Assembly: GCF_050003625.1 (NCBI RefSeq)
Contig: NC_134397.1
Location: 94,281,562 to 94,345,561, forward strand
Source of the DNA: Haematobia irritans
Taxonomy: Eukaryota > Arthropoda > Insecta > Diptera > Muscidae
Length of the DNA: 64,000 nucleotides
Direction of reading: 5' to 3'
Part shown: positions 43,609-53,469 of the stretch, piece by piece
Position numbering within the stretch: position 1 is the first letter of the stretch
How the letters are laid out: every line of letters begins with the position of its first letter
Position numbers and translations under genes: made by a program
Notes under the pieces: model-generated
The model's input: the letters and a program-made list of their open reading frames with translations, nothing else
Told to the model about the DNA's origin: nothing
Database searches by the model: none

Positions 43609-45075
43609 ATGTCAATTTATGTTAAAATGCCTTCGCGAGGAGCCTTGAGAAAAATGCCCCACCGTAATACTAATAGTTCCTTGAGTAACAATATACCGAT
43701 CATAGGCGATGACGAATTTTTACTTCCACCTCCACCTAGAGTAGTTCATTCTCCCCTACCACCATTTGTCAATCAGAAGTCTTCCCACGACAACTTGAAT
43801 GTGAATGTTGATCCATTTGTTCCCCAGGGACAAAATTTGAATAAGTCTAATTCATCAAATTTGCTAAACACATCGAATATATCGATGGGTAGTGACGGTA
43901 ATAGAGGTGGACTTGTAAGACAACTTGACATGAGCGGGAACCAGTCAGAGGGGTCACAACCACTGGCGGCTGGACTCGATCCCCATGATCAGCACCGTTC
44001 GAATGGCTATCCACAATTACAGGGAACTGGTGATGGCAATGTTATGAATGAGATGATACGAATGTTTCAGGAGACCTTACGAAATACTCAGGAGGAGTTT
44101 CGCCAAGAAATGCGTTCTTATAGAAACTCCATTCGCGAAAACACTGGCACGACGATTCCTCAGCGAAACACTCATCCCCCTACCTCTTCAGGTAGGGATC
44201 CGCCTGGTTGCAACGATTACACGGTTAAATTGCAAGAGTGGAAAATTTCATACGACGGCTCAGGATCGATTTCAGATTTTCTTTTTAAGGTTGAGACATT
44301 GAGGGAACGTTCTGGATGCTCATTTTCGCACTTGATGTCGAATTTTCAAGTGCTGTTGTGTGATAAGGCTGAGAAATTTTTCTGGCAATTTACAAGACAA
44401 AATAGGGATGCGGATTACCAACTCCTTAAATATGCCTTAACTAAGGAATTTGGCCACCTCGAAAGCGATTACGATGTAATAATTAGGATCTCTTCTCGAA
44501 AGCAATCCGCAAAAGAAAGTTATGACGATTTTCATTCTTCCCTCTTAGAGATGAATTATAGACTTCAAAGTCCAATTCCCGACGAATCTTTAATTGACAT
44601 AATAAAAAGGAACGTGAACACGAATTTAAGATTCATGCTGTTTAGCACGAGGCCACAGACACTAGACGAATTGCGCGATATAGCTCGCAGAGCAGAAGAG
44701 GTTTTGCGAGAGGGTAAACCTCTTCCGTTATTCTCTTCAAATCGACAAATCTATGAGTTATCTACTGACGATGTCTGTGGTCCTGATGGGGACGAAATTG
44801 ACCCTCAGTTAGAAGCATTTCGACTGTCAGGCCGAACTGTACGCACTGACTATACAAAGATTCAATGTTGGAATTGTGCGGCCTTTGGACACTCCTACAT
44901 CTATTGCCCCGACGAAAAACGCAATAAATTCTGTTATAAGTGCGGCTTTAGAGGAGTTGTGACACCGAATTGCCCTAATCAACACCAGGGAAACTCGAAA
45001 GCCAACGATGTGAGCTCCGGGACACATCGTTCGGGCAAACAAGGCCCGGATTCCAAGGCGGGACATATGAATTGA
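43609..45075 (+). CDS. gag: Gypsy Gag
   Basis: 488 codons, intact. It has an N-terminal Pro/Asn/Ser-rich region, a Gln-rich helical stretch near residues 145-175, and a capsid-like domain about 205-365 (WKISYDGSGSISDFLFKVE, RISSRKQSAKESYDDFHSSL). Two zinc knuckles near the C-terminus are CWNCAAFGHSYIYC and CYKCGFRGVVTPNC; the second has Val/Thr where His is usual. Gag forms the particle and binds element RNA. The first ATG is at 43609; the ATG at 43627 (MPSRGALRKMP) is an alternative. The end overlaps pol. Confidence 0.9.
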   Translation: MSIYVKMPSRGALRKMPHRNTNSSLSNNIPIIGDDEFLLPPPPRVVHSPLPPFVNQKSSHDNLNVNVDPFVPQGQNLNKSNSSNLLNTSNISMGSDGNRGGLVRQLDMSGNQSEGSQPLAAGLDPHDQHRSNGYPQLQGTGDGNVMNEMIRMFQETLRNTQEEFRQEMRSYRNSIRENTGTTIPQRNTHPPTSSGRDPPGCNDYTVKLQEWKISYDGSGSISDFLFKVETLRERSGCSFSHLMSNFQVLLCDKAEKFFWQFTRQNRDADYQLLKYALTKEFGHLESDYDVIIRISSRKQSAKESYDDFHSSLLEMNYRLQSPIPDESLIDIIKRNVNTNLRFMLFSTRPQTLDELRDIARRAEEVLREGKPLPLFSSNRQIYELSTDDVCGPDGDEIDPQLEAFRLSGRTVRTDYTKIQCWNCAAFGHSYIYCPDEKRNKFCYKCGFRGVVTPNCPNQHQGNSKANDVSSGTHRSGKQGPDSKAGHMN

Positions 45076-48000
45076 GCGATTCTCGAAAGCCTGATTTTTT
45101 TAACAATATGATATTTAGGGATAAGAAATTGAGTATTAATAATGATGAGAATTTCGTGAGATATTTTAATTCTGAATGGAATTTGTTACCAGTTAGTGAC
45201 AATAATGACGCAGTTTCAAATGAGGTTTCCCGACCAATTTCGAAAAGGATTTTGAAATGTCGCGAAAGGTACCGAAAAAGAAGGTTCTACCGTAGAATGA
45301 TCGAGTCAACAATAGTCGCGGGCGATGACGATCGCCCATATGCTAGGATCATGATTTTCGACGAGTTGTTACTGGGTTTACTTGATTCCGGGGCCAATGT
45401 TTCCGCATTGGGAAAAAATTGCATGGAATTTATTTCTCGACATGACATAAAATACAGGAGTTTTAAATCTTCATTACGTACCGCTGCTGGTGGTAGTCAT
45501 GACATTGTTGGCTATTGCACTTTACCAGTGAAATTTAGGCAAATCACAAGGGACATTGTGTTTTATTTGGTTCCAAATCTCACCCAGGTGGTTTATTTGG
45601 GTGTAAACTTCTGGAAAGAGTTTTCTATTGCACCAGAAGTAATACCAAATATTTCTGTAATTGAGTCACTAGAAGGAAAGGAGGACTTGAAGTTTCACGA
45701 CCTTACTCCGGAACAAAAAGTGTTGTTAGATAGTGTGATTTCAGAATTTCCCTCTTTCGAGAGAATGGGTTTGGGCTGCACAGACTTATTGGAACATCAC
45801 ATTGACACGGGGGACTCGGTTCCCATAAAGACGAGGCACTATCCCATGTCTCCACCTAGACAGGCTGAGGCATACGAGGAGATTGAGCGATTACTGGCTT
45901 TGGGTGTAATCGAAGAATCGAATTCTCCATGGTGTTCTCCAGCGGTACTGGTTCGGAAACCCGGCAAGGTTAGGCTTTGTATAGACTGCCGGCAACTCAA
46001 TTCGGTCACGAAGAAGGACTCGTATCCTTTGCCACACATCAATGGCTTACTGAGTAGGCTAAAGGATACGCATTTTATCACAGGAATTGATTTGAAGGAT
46101 GCTTTCCTGCAAATCCGCTTATCGGCGACATCAAAAGAGAAAACGGCTTTCGCTATTCCCGGAAAGCCTCTGTATCAGTATAAGTTTATGCCATTTGGCC
46201 TATGTAATGGTCCACAAACCATGAGTAGGCTTATGGATAAAGTTATACCATCCAGGCTACGGGAAAACGTTTTCATCTATTTAGATGATCTTTTGATTTG
46301 CAGCAGCGATTTTCAGTCCCACATTGATGTTCTCAAAGAGGTGGCACAATACTTACGACTTGCAAAACTTACCATAAATGTGACGAAAAGTAAGTTTTGT
46401 CAGAGGGAAATAAGGTACTTAGGATACATTGTGGGCCACGGGACTCTTATGGTCGATCCCTCAAAGGTGGATAGTATCACCAGCTTCCCTCTTCCAAAAT
46501 CTCCCCGCCAGGTAAGACGCTTCATAGGCATGGCAAATTGGTACAGAGGTTTTATTCAAAACTTTGCAAACTTGAGTGGGCCTTTAACCGACTGCCTCCG
46601 AAAAACTAATACTCCATTTAAGCTGTCAAATGAGGCTATGGACTCTTTTATTGCACTGAAAAATGCACTTTCCTCTGCACCAGTGCTCGCCCAACCTGAT
46701 TTTTCAAGAGAATTCGTAATTCAGTGCGATGCTTCAAGAGTTGGAGTGGGTGGCGTTTTATTACAATATGACCATAATGGTACGGAGCACCCTATAGCTT
46801 TCGTATCGCAAAAGCTATCTAAAGCGCAAAGGAACTATACGGTCACAGAGCTCGAGTGTCTGGCTGCCGTGATTTCAGTTAGAAAGTTCCGTCCGTATAT
46901 AGAGGGCCTGCCCTTCCGAATCATAACGGACCATTCTAGCCTGCGTTGGTTAATGAGTCAGAAGGACTTGTCGGGGCGGTTGGCAAGATGGAGTTTGCAA
47001 CTTCAACGTTATGATTTCGGTATAGAACATCGCAGGGGTGCACTGAATGTGGTTCCGGACACACTTTCACGCTTTGACGTAGACGAGCTCAACCTAGCGG
47101 ATTTTCTATCGAGTCATGGCATTGTAAGTACGGCTAGTGAGGACAAGGAATATGCAGATCTCCGGGATTTTGTTTTACAACGTAAAGAATCATTACCCGA
47201 TTTGTGTGTTCGTGACGGGATGGTTTATAAACAAGTTCGTTTTAGAACGGGAGTAGAAAATGAGGAACATGATCTTTGGCGCTTATGGGTGCCTTCCACA
47301 TTTAGGAATGGTGTGATGCAATTGTCACACGACTCGGACTTTTCGGTTCACGGAGGTTTTTCAAAAACACTCAACCGGGCGAGACGACACTTCTTTTGGC
47401 CGACTATGTCCAAGGACGTACGGAAATACATAAATGATTGCGACATTTGTAAAACTATTAAATCCGACAACAAAATATCCAGACCACCAATGGGTAATGC
47501 TTTCGACACTGTCAGGCCATTTCAAAGGATTTTTTGTGACTTCTTGGGACCATATCCTCTCTCGAAGGCGCAAAACTCATACATTTTTATATGTCTGGAT
47601 CATCTGAGTAAATTTTTGTTCCTCAAGCCTTTGAGAACAGCGACTTCGTCGAAAGTGATATCCTTTTTTAGAACGGAACTTTTTCCTACATTCGGAGTTC
47701 CCCAATTCGTTCACAGCGACAATGGGCGACAATTCATTTCTAAAGAAATGAAAGAATTCTTTCGCTTGTTTGGCATTGAACATATTCGAACTGGATTCTA
47801 CTCACCGCAGTCAAATGCTGTTGAGCGAGCGAATCGAGAAGTAGTAACCAAAATTCGATATTTTATGGCAGAGGAAAAAGATCATTCGGACTGGGATAAG
47901 AATATTCCACAAATCTTATCTATATTAAGAAGCGATTATCACTCAGCAATCACTTGCTCACCTTATTACGCAGTTTTCGGCCAGAACATGTGCCAGCATG

Positions 48001-48362
48001 GCTCGGATTACAAATTATTGGAGAAACTTGGTGGTCTTAATTTTGATCATTTTGAATTAGGGACACACATTGATAAACTCCATAATACACGCGAGAAATT
48101 ACGGCAAAGGCTAGGAGCGGCTCATGAGAGGGCTAAGAAGGGATATGACTTAAGAAGCCGGAACATAAACTTCGAAGTGGGCCAGAAGATCTTCCTTAGG
48201 AATCATGGACTTAGTAATTCTTCGAGACGTGTAAATGCCAAATTTCTTAAGAAATTCGTGAAATGCAAGATAAGGAACCGTATTGGGAATTGTCTATATG
48301 ATGTTGAAGACCAAAAAGGGAACCTAATAGGTCGTTTCCATGCATCCGATTTGAAGCGATAG
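45072..48362 (+). CDS. pol: Gypsy Pol (protease, RT, RNase H, integrase)
   Basis: 1096 codons in the -1 frame relative to gag, overlapping its stop; no ATG at the start, so expression by -1 frameshift is likely, though I see no classic slippery heptamer. Domains: aspartic protease with LLDSGANVSAL (Asp about 105); RT from about 250 to 430 with IDLKDAFLQI and catalytic YLDD at 403-406; RNase H with QCDASRVGVGG (Asp about 553); integrase with His/Cys zinc region near 750-800 (HDSDFSVHGG ... CDICK), core motifs CDFLGPYP, HSDNGRQF and NAVERANRE, and a C-terminal domain. No envelope ORF follows. The absence of stops and the near-identical LTRs imply a recent, possibly active insertion. Confidence 0.92.
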   Translation: MSDSRKPDFFNNMIFRDKKLSINNDENFVRYFNSEWNLLPVSDNNDAVSNEVSRPISKRILKCRERYRKRRFYRRMIESTIVAGDDDRPYARIMIFDELLLGLLDSGANVSALGKNCMEFISRHDIKYRSFKSSLRTAAGGSHDIVGYCTLPVKFRQITRDIVFYLVPNLTQVVYLGVNFWKEFSIAPEVIPNISVIESLEGKEDLKFHDLTPEQKVLLDSVISEFPSFERMGLGCTDLLEHHIDTGDSVPIKTRHYPMSPPRQAEAYEEIERLLALGVIEESNSPWCSPAVLVRKPGKVRLCIDCRQLNSVTKKDSYPLPHINGLLSRLKDTHFITGIDLKDAFLQIRLSATSKEKTAFAIPGKPLYQYKFMPFGLCNGPQTMSRLMDKVIPSRLRENVFIYLDDLLICSSDFQSHIDVLKEVAQYLRLAKLTINVTKSKFCQREIRYLGYIVGHGTLMVDPSKVDSITSFPLPKSPRQVRRFIGMANWYRGFIQNFANLSGPLTDCLRKTNTPFKLSNEAMDSFIALKNALSSAPVLAQPDFSREFVIQCDASRVGVGGVLLQYDHNGTEHPIAFVSQKLSKAQRNYTVTELECLAAVISVRKFRPYIEGLPFRIITDHSSLRWLMSQKDLSGRLARWSLQLQRYDFGIEHRRGALNVVPDTLSRFDVDELNLADFLSSHGIVSTASEDKEYADLRDFVLQRKESLPDLCVRDGMVYKQVRFRTGVENEEHDLWRLWVPSTFRNGVMQLSHDSDFSVHGGFSKTLNRARRHFFWPTMSKDVRKYINDCDICKTIKSDNKISRPPMGNAFDTVRPFQRIFCDFLGPYPLSKAQNSYIFICLDHLSKFLFLKPLRTATSSKVISFFRTELFPTFGVPQFVHSDNGRQFISKEMKEFFRLFGIEHIRTGFYSPQSNAVERANREVVTKIRYFMAEEKDHSDWDKNIPQILSILRSDYHSAITCSPYYAVFGQNMCQHGSDYKLLEKLGGLNFDHFELGTHIDKLHNTREKLRQRLGAAHERAKKGYDLRSRNINFEVGQKIFLRNHGLSNSSRRVNAKFLKKFVKCKIRNRIGNCLYDVEDQKGNLIGRFHASDLKR

Positions 48363-48475
48363 TTTGCCCGGCTTGTGGGTCGAGCCACACTAAAGGCCAA
48401 CCTCGATTTAGGAAGAAAAGAAAATTTTGAATTTCTGTTTGTTTTCTCGAAAGTATCTTCGAAACAAAGCAGCTT

Positions 48476-50153
48476 TGTAGCAAAATTTTTTTTTGGTTTA
48501 AACGGTAACGGATTTTTACATATGCTTGAACTGAGCATCATGTATTATATTGTAAACCCACATACAGTCTGTATAGTTTCAAGCACCTGTACCAGCTGAG
48601 TACATCGTGGTTGAATTTTTTTTTCTGATTTACGATATACTTTATTTCCTGTCTATTACATCTGTAACGTGAATGAGATAAGACTTACTATTCTGCGAAA
48701 TTGGAAATTTATAAGTCGGGTGCACCACAAACATAAATTTTCACAGTATTATTAGAGAAAAAGTATTTCGTTTCTTAGACGTCTTATAAAGAAGAAAGAT
48801 AAAAGACAAAGGTAACAGAGAAGAGAACGTGACTTATCTCTCATCAAATTAATAGGATTAATTTTGTTCACCCCCGAAAATTTATTCATAATATTCATAA
48901 CAAGGAACAGGTAATTTATAATATTAATTATGACTGGACATAATTAAATCATTGCATTTATACCCATATCCATACAGGGCCTGTAGTTAACATAGGTATT
49001 ATTGCCAATCTACGCCCGCAATTTCAAGCCTTGCCCTTACCTTTCATTCATAAAGAAATTCCATTCATTTGTACATTCATTGAAGTTTGGAGGAATAAAA
49101 GGCACAAAAGTCTCCACAGTCATTGTGTAGCTGAAGGGAGCTGAGGTGGGGGGAGCTAGATTCATTGACAATTCTGTTTTGTGGTGGAGAGAAACAGAGC
49201 AAGATTACTGAAAACGCAGACGATTGACAGCAGCAGCGAAGATATTCAATTCATTCATAATCAATAGACACGTTTATTTTTACACGTAGTATTTTTGTGT
49301 ATTAAAGAATAATTTCGGGTAGACAGTAAGTAGAAAATACCAAAGAATAATCAAAAAAAGTTTGTAAAAAAAAGGTGACTAGTGATTTATTTGTTGCATA
49401 GAATTTCTTTCTTATAATTGTTATTATTTCACTAAAGTACCACACCAAGCTGAATGGCCATTCATCTACATGGATAAATACGAGATCACATCATAATTAT
49501 TATTACAACAACAAATCAATCATCTTCAATTGTCATCAAGGAAAAAAAAAAAACAAAACGAGAAACAAATCAATACTTCAAGGAATAAAACAAACCCCAG
49601 GTAAATTCTTTGTATTTTCTATGCACTTGTCCGACTAGTGGTATTTTTGATTAAATTTGTGATATTTTTGATTAAATTTGTTTGAATATTTTCTACATAT
49701 ATAACTGAATGAATTGAATTTATAATTGAAATAATTCATATAATTAACATAGAAAATTAAGATTTTGATATAACTTCGAATAGAGTAAGACCAATTATGA
49801 ATTGCTAAAAGTTTATTAATAAAGGGAATGTTGTTAATGGCGATTGAATGAATAAATAGTGCTACATATATATTTTTGGGACGGTTGAGAAGAAAGGGTG
49901 TTACATCCGTCATAGGCGTGCTAAATCAAAAGCGTTTTGGGCAGGGAACAAATGCACCCCGAGAGAAACCACCACTCTCCGTTTTCAATAGATTGGTTTG
50001 ATTGCTCTAGTTTTTTTTATGGCATGTTTTTTTTTATTTTTCTGTGCTTGCACGCATCCGAAAGGGGTACCGAACCCAATGTGTCGACCTTCTGAGCTGG
50101 TCGTTGGAACACCTTACATGCCGCCGTACCTTCAGGATGCTGAGCGTGCAACA
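48476..50153 (+). repeat. Gypsy 3' LTR, 1678 bp
   Basis: Same sequence and length as 41302-42979. It is followed by the AAGC target duplication and re-entry into BEL gag. The 113 bp between the pol stop and this LTR include a GGAAGAAAAGAAAA purine tract at about 48410. Confidence 0.92.
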
Positions 50154-50157
50154 AAGC

Positions 50158-52378
50158 CGACATTGCATCATTTGTAAAAAGGACTTTCACCAATTATACC
50201 GATGCCAGAAATTCGCTCTACTCAGCACAAAACACCGCCTCAATCTTATACAGAGGCGAAAGTTAAGTGTAAATTGCTTTAGCAGCAGACATTCCACTAA
50301 ACAATGCACGGTTTTAGGCCGCTGCCAAAAATGTGGTAAAAAGCACCATACGCTCGTTCATCTTGAACAACCTCCCACACAACCCTCAAATGTGTGCGAA
50401 CATCAATATGTGTGCGAAGCTCACTTTAATCAGCATACTGGACGTGACAAAGAAGGAAGATTCATCGTAAGGCTCCCATTTTGTGCCGAACCAAGCTCTT
50501 TAGGAGAGTCACACAGTCTCGCTTTCAACCGTTTCCTGTCATTGGAACGGTGACTATCCAAAGACATTACCTTAAAACAACAATATACACAGTTTATGGA
50601 GGAATACGAAGCACTATGGCATATGACTAAAGTCAACATAGACAATGTGACAGGAGCAAAATATTTTATTCCCCACCACGTAGAACGACCTGAAATCAGC
50701 ACCACTAAACTTCGAGTTGTATTCGATGCTTCAACAAAAACATCATCTCGAAAGTCACTGAACGATGTTTTGCATTTTGGCCCAACACTACAGAATGATC
50801 TGTTTGCAATTCTGCTACGCTTCAGATTGACACGTTTCGTGTTTACCACAGACATAGAAAAAATGTTTCGTCAAATACTGATACATCCTAAAGGCAGACC
50901 ATATCAGATTATCCTGCGCGATACGGATTTAATTTACGAAAGTGGAGTGCAAATCATATCCAGCTGCTTCATAACATTCCGGAGTGTGACCAAAAAGTTA
51001 GCCTTGACTTCACCACAGAGGACACCAATTATACCAAAACTTTTGGATTGACCTGGTTACCCAAAGCTAACCAACTTAACGTAAAGGTCAACCTAGCGCC
51101 AATCAGGTTAGTGACCAAAAGGACGGTCACTTCAGATCTTGCACGTATTTTCGACCCCCTAGGTTTGCTATCTCCTGTAGTCGTCAGGGCGGCCATATTT
51201 GTCCAAGAACTGTGGTATCTAAATCTCTCATGGGATGAAGCTGTACCTTCAGAATTCGACTATCGATGGCGAAACTTTAGTCACTTGAAACCTTTCCCGT
51301 TCAGCGACATGTCTATAAGGGACATATTTCTCAAAACACCCAACTGGACATCTTCAGCGACGCATCAGAAAGGGCATACGGGGCGGCAGTATACATTAGA
51401 ACAATCTTATCAAATAAGATTATATGTTAATTGTAAGCCTCCTTTGTGCGAAATCCCGAGTAGCACCCCTTAAACAACAAACTCTTCCAAGGCTAGAATT
51501 CTGTGCTGCACAGCTGGGAGCTAACTTGGCGGTTAAAGTTAAGCACGATTTAGACATGATGACAGTACCAACCTTTTATTGGACTGATTCTACAATAGTG
51601 TTGAATTGGATCAACTCAAGATCATCCTCCTTTCACACCTTCTTGCTAATCGTATAGCTTCAATTCAAAAATTCCAAAACCCGTAAAGAAGAACGACAAA
51701 ACAGGCCAACCATCACTCCCTCTGAGCTTCACGATTCACTTATCGTCATAAGCCGTATCGCAAAGCATTCTAACTTCAAAGAAGATATTCAACAACTGGA
51801 GAAGCATAGAGAACATAAAGATTTAAGCCAAATCAAAAGTTTGTCGCCGTTCTTGGACGAACATACAGTTTCAAGAGCTGGAGGCAGACTAGAAGAATCG
51901 GCTTTGAGTTTTAATGCTAAACATCCCATGCTTTTGCCAATCAATGACGTCAATGAAGTCGATTAATCTTCGAATCGTTACATAAGGAAAATAAGCATTG
52001 CGGACCTACCGCATTCCTTGCTACGGTGAGACAACGCTTTTGGCCCATCAAAGGAAAGCATTTGGCTCGGGAAACTGTTCACAAATGTATACAATGCGCA
52101 AGATCAAAACCAAAGCTTATAAAACAAATTATGGGAAATTTGCCAGGAACAAGAGTAACGCCTGCAAGGCCCTTATAAACGCAGGAGTAGATTATTGTGG
52201 ACCAATCTGGGTACATTTCAAAACAAGAGGCAAACGACCTCAGAAAGCATATCTTGCGATATTTTGCTGCTTTTCAACAAAGGCGGTTCACCTAGAACCT
52301 TACAACCGATGCCTTCATTGGGGCGTTGAAAAGATTCATTGGTCGAAGGGGCCATTGCCAAAACCTAAAACCTCCTAA
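50158..52378 (+). pseudogene. BEL/Pao gag C-terminus and pol remnants
   Basis: Order: gag Cys/His motifs (CIICKKDFHQLYRC; NCFSSRHSTKQC; CQKCGKKHHTLVH; 50160-50370). A deletion then joins directly to RT N-terminal sequence (GRFIVRLPF, 50455). RT follows with KLRVVFDAST, SLNDVLHFGP and FTTDIEKMFRQI (50640-50930), but the catalytic YxDD region is missing. Next come SDLARIFDPLGLLSP (51120-51180), RNase H with LPRLEFCAAQLGA and FYWTDSTIVLNWI (51480-51620), a linker with GGRLEES and KHPMLLP, and the integrase N-terminus with VDYCGPIWVHF (52185) and KAYLAIFCCFSTKAVHLE. It ends at 52378 before the rest of the integrase core. Multiple frameshifts and deletions; non-functional. Confidence 0.88.
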
Positions 52379-52456
52379 CTAAAACCTTCTACGTAACCGG
52401 AATTGGCTTATGCAAGCCTTTCAAAATTATTCACGACCCCCCTAGGGGCCGCAAAA

Positions 52457-53118
52457 TGTTTATTCTCCATGATTTATTTATTTCGTTTGGCAAAATAAAA
52501 TAAATCTCAAATAGAATAAAAATTAAATTTCAAATTTCTTCCAATTATTTCCACATTTCAGCCAATCCAAAGGTGGTAATTCATACGTCAGGTATTGAGT
52601 GGCACACGCAAGAAAAATTACCTTGCGTATACTATTCAAGCTACCAGCCAAACAATATGAAATTCAACACCGGTCATTGGTTTCATACGGAAAAGAGTTC
52701 AACTGCAGCATAAGCAATTCCGGCCAAAAACATAATTCAACTATTTTCTTTTTATTTTGTTTATTTTATTTTTTGTTGTTATTATTTATTACTTTCTTTG
52801 CATTTACTATTAGTATATAAGGCAGAATAAACGTAATAAAGACGATCACTACGCTTAAAAACCTTGGTGTTTTAACTAATGTGATTATTTTCTTTTTTGG
52901 TGTACCACCTAGTAAAGAATCTTAAACCCCCTTTAAAAGAAAAGTTCTGGTGTACTACCAGGACTACCAATAAACAATTTATTCTGGTATACTACCAGAA
53001 TATACGCTGAGCAAACGAGCTCAAGTATTAACACACACTATGTCCGTATTACCAATAAACAATTTATTCTGGTATACTACCAGAATATACGCTGAGCAAA
53101 CGAGCTCAACTATTAACA
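52457..53118 (+). repeat. 3' LTR of the BEL element with an internal tandem duplication
   Basis: Starts TGTTTATTCTCCATG after a CCCCCCTAGGGGCCGCAAAA tract. Near its end a ~79-bp unit (ACCAATAAACAATTTATTC ... CTATGTCCGTATT) is present twice (52967-53045, 53046-53126) and includes the inverted motif ATTCTGGTATACTACCAGAA. The exact 3' end is uncertain. Confidence 0.75.
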
Positions 53119-53130
53119 CACACTATGTCC

Positions 53131-53469
53131 GTATTACTTTAATTTGCAATAAATAAACATCCATGCGTTTTTTTTTGCATTCACATCGAATGCTCTCTGC
53201 TTGCGTTTTAATGAATTTCAACTTCAGGACAAACTTCAGACAAAAATAAACTCTCAAAAAAACTTTAGCCAATCTTTCCCAACACCGTCTTTTTCTTCCA
53301 AATTAGACACACGTCTTAACCTCACATTTCTGCGTCAAAACCTCGAATAATAATTCCATCGTCAAAAACTCCATTATTGACGCTTCATTCGCCATCATCC
53401 TCACCATTTCCCAGCCATTGCAAAAATTTATTCCAATCTTCAACAAAAACATATGTTCGTCTCTGCCAG
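53131..53469. other. Spacer, nothing recognised
   Basis: Pyrimidine-rich in 53260-53440; no coding or repeat assignment. Confidence 0.4.

Larger units (their letters stand above)
40304..50153 (+). mobile_element. Tandem Gypsy-type insertion (deleted copy plus near-intact copy)
   Basis: It is flanked by a 4-bp duplication AAGC (40300-40303, 50154-50157) inside the BEL gag. Structure: first ~147 bp of an LTR (40304-40450), a jump to mid-integrase, the pol 3' end (to 41188), a complete LTR (41302-42979), the full internal region, and a complete LTR (48476-50153). This is an LTR-internal-LTR-internal-LTR tandem in which the first unit has lost most of its LTR plus gag and most of pol. The long LTRs and tRNA-Lys-like primer site suggest the Osvaldo/Ulysses branch (inference). 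Confidence 0.9.
38730..53118 (+). mobile_element. BEL/Pao retrotransposon, degraded, split by a Gypsy insertion
   Basis: The 5' LTR starts TGTTTATTCTCCATG at 38730 and the 3' LTR at 52457. Between them lie a gag with a DUF1759-like region (39098-40303), a Gypsy insertion (40304-50153), the rest of gag with Cys/His motifs, then fragments of RT, RNase H and integrase. Protease, parts of RT and the integrase catalytic core are deleted. A second member of the family is at 62001-64000. The 3' LTR limit is approximate. Confidence 0.85.

Noticed and set aside
42460..49913. Identical 92-residue and 112-residue minus-strand frames in the Gypsy LTR and pol 3' end
   Set aside because: They are duplicated only because the LTR and pol end are duplicated; composition follows AT-rich LTR or antisense pol.
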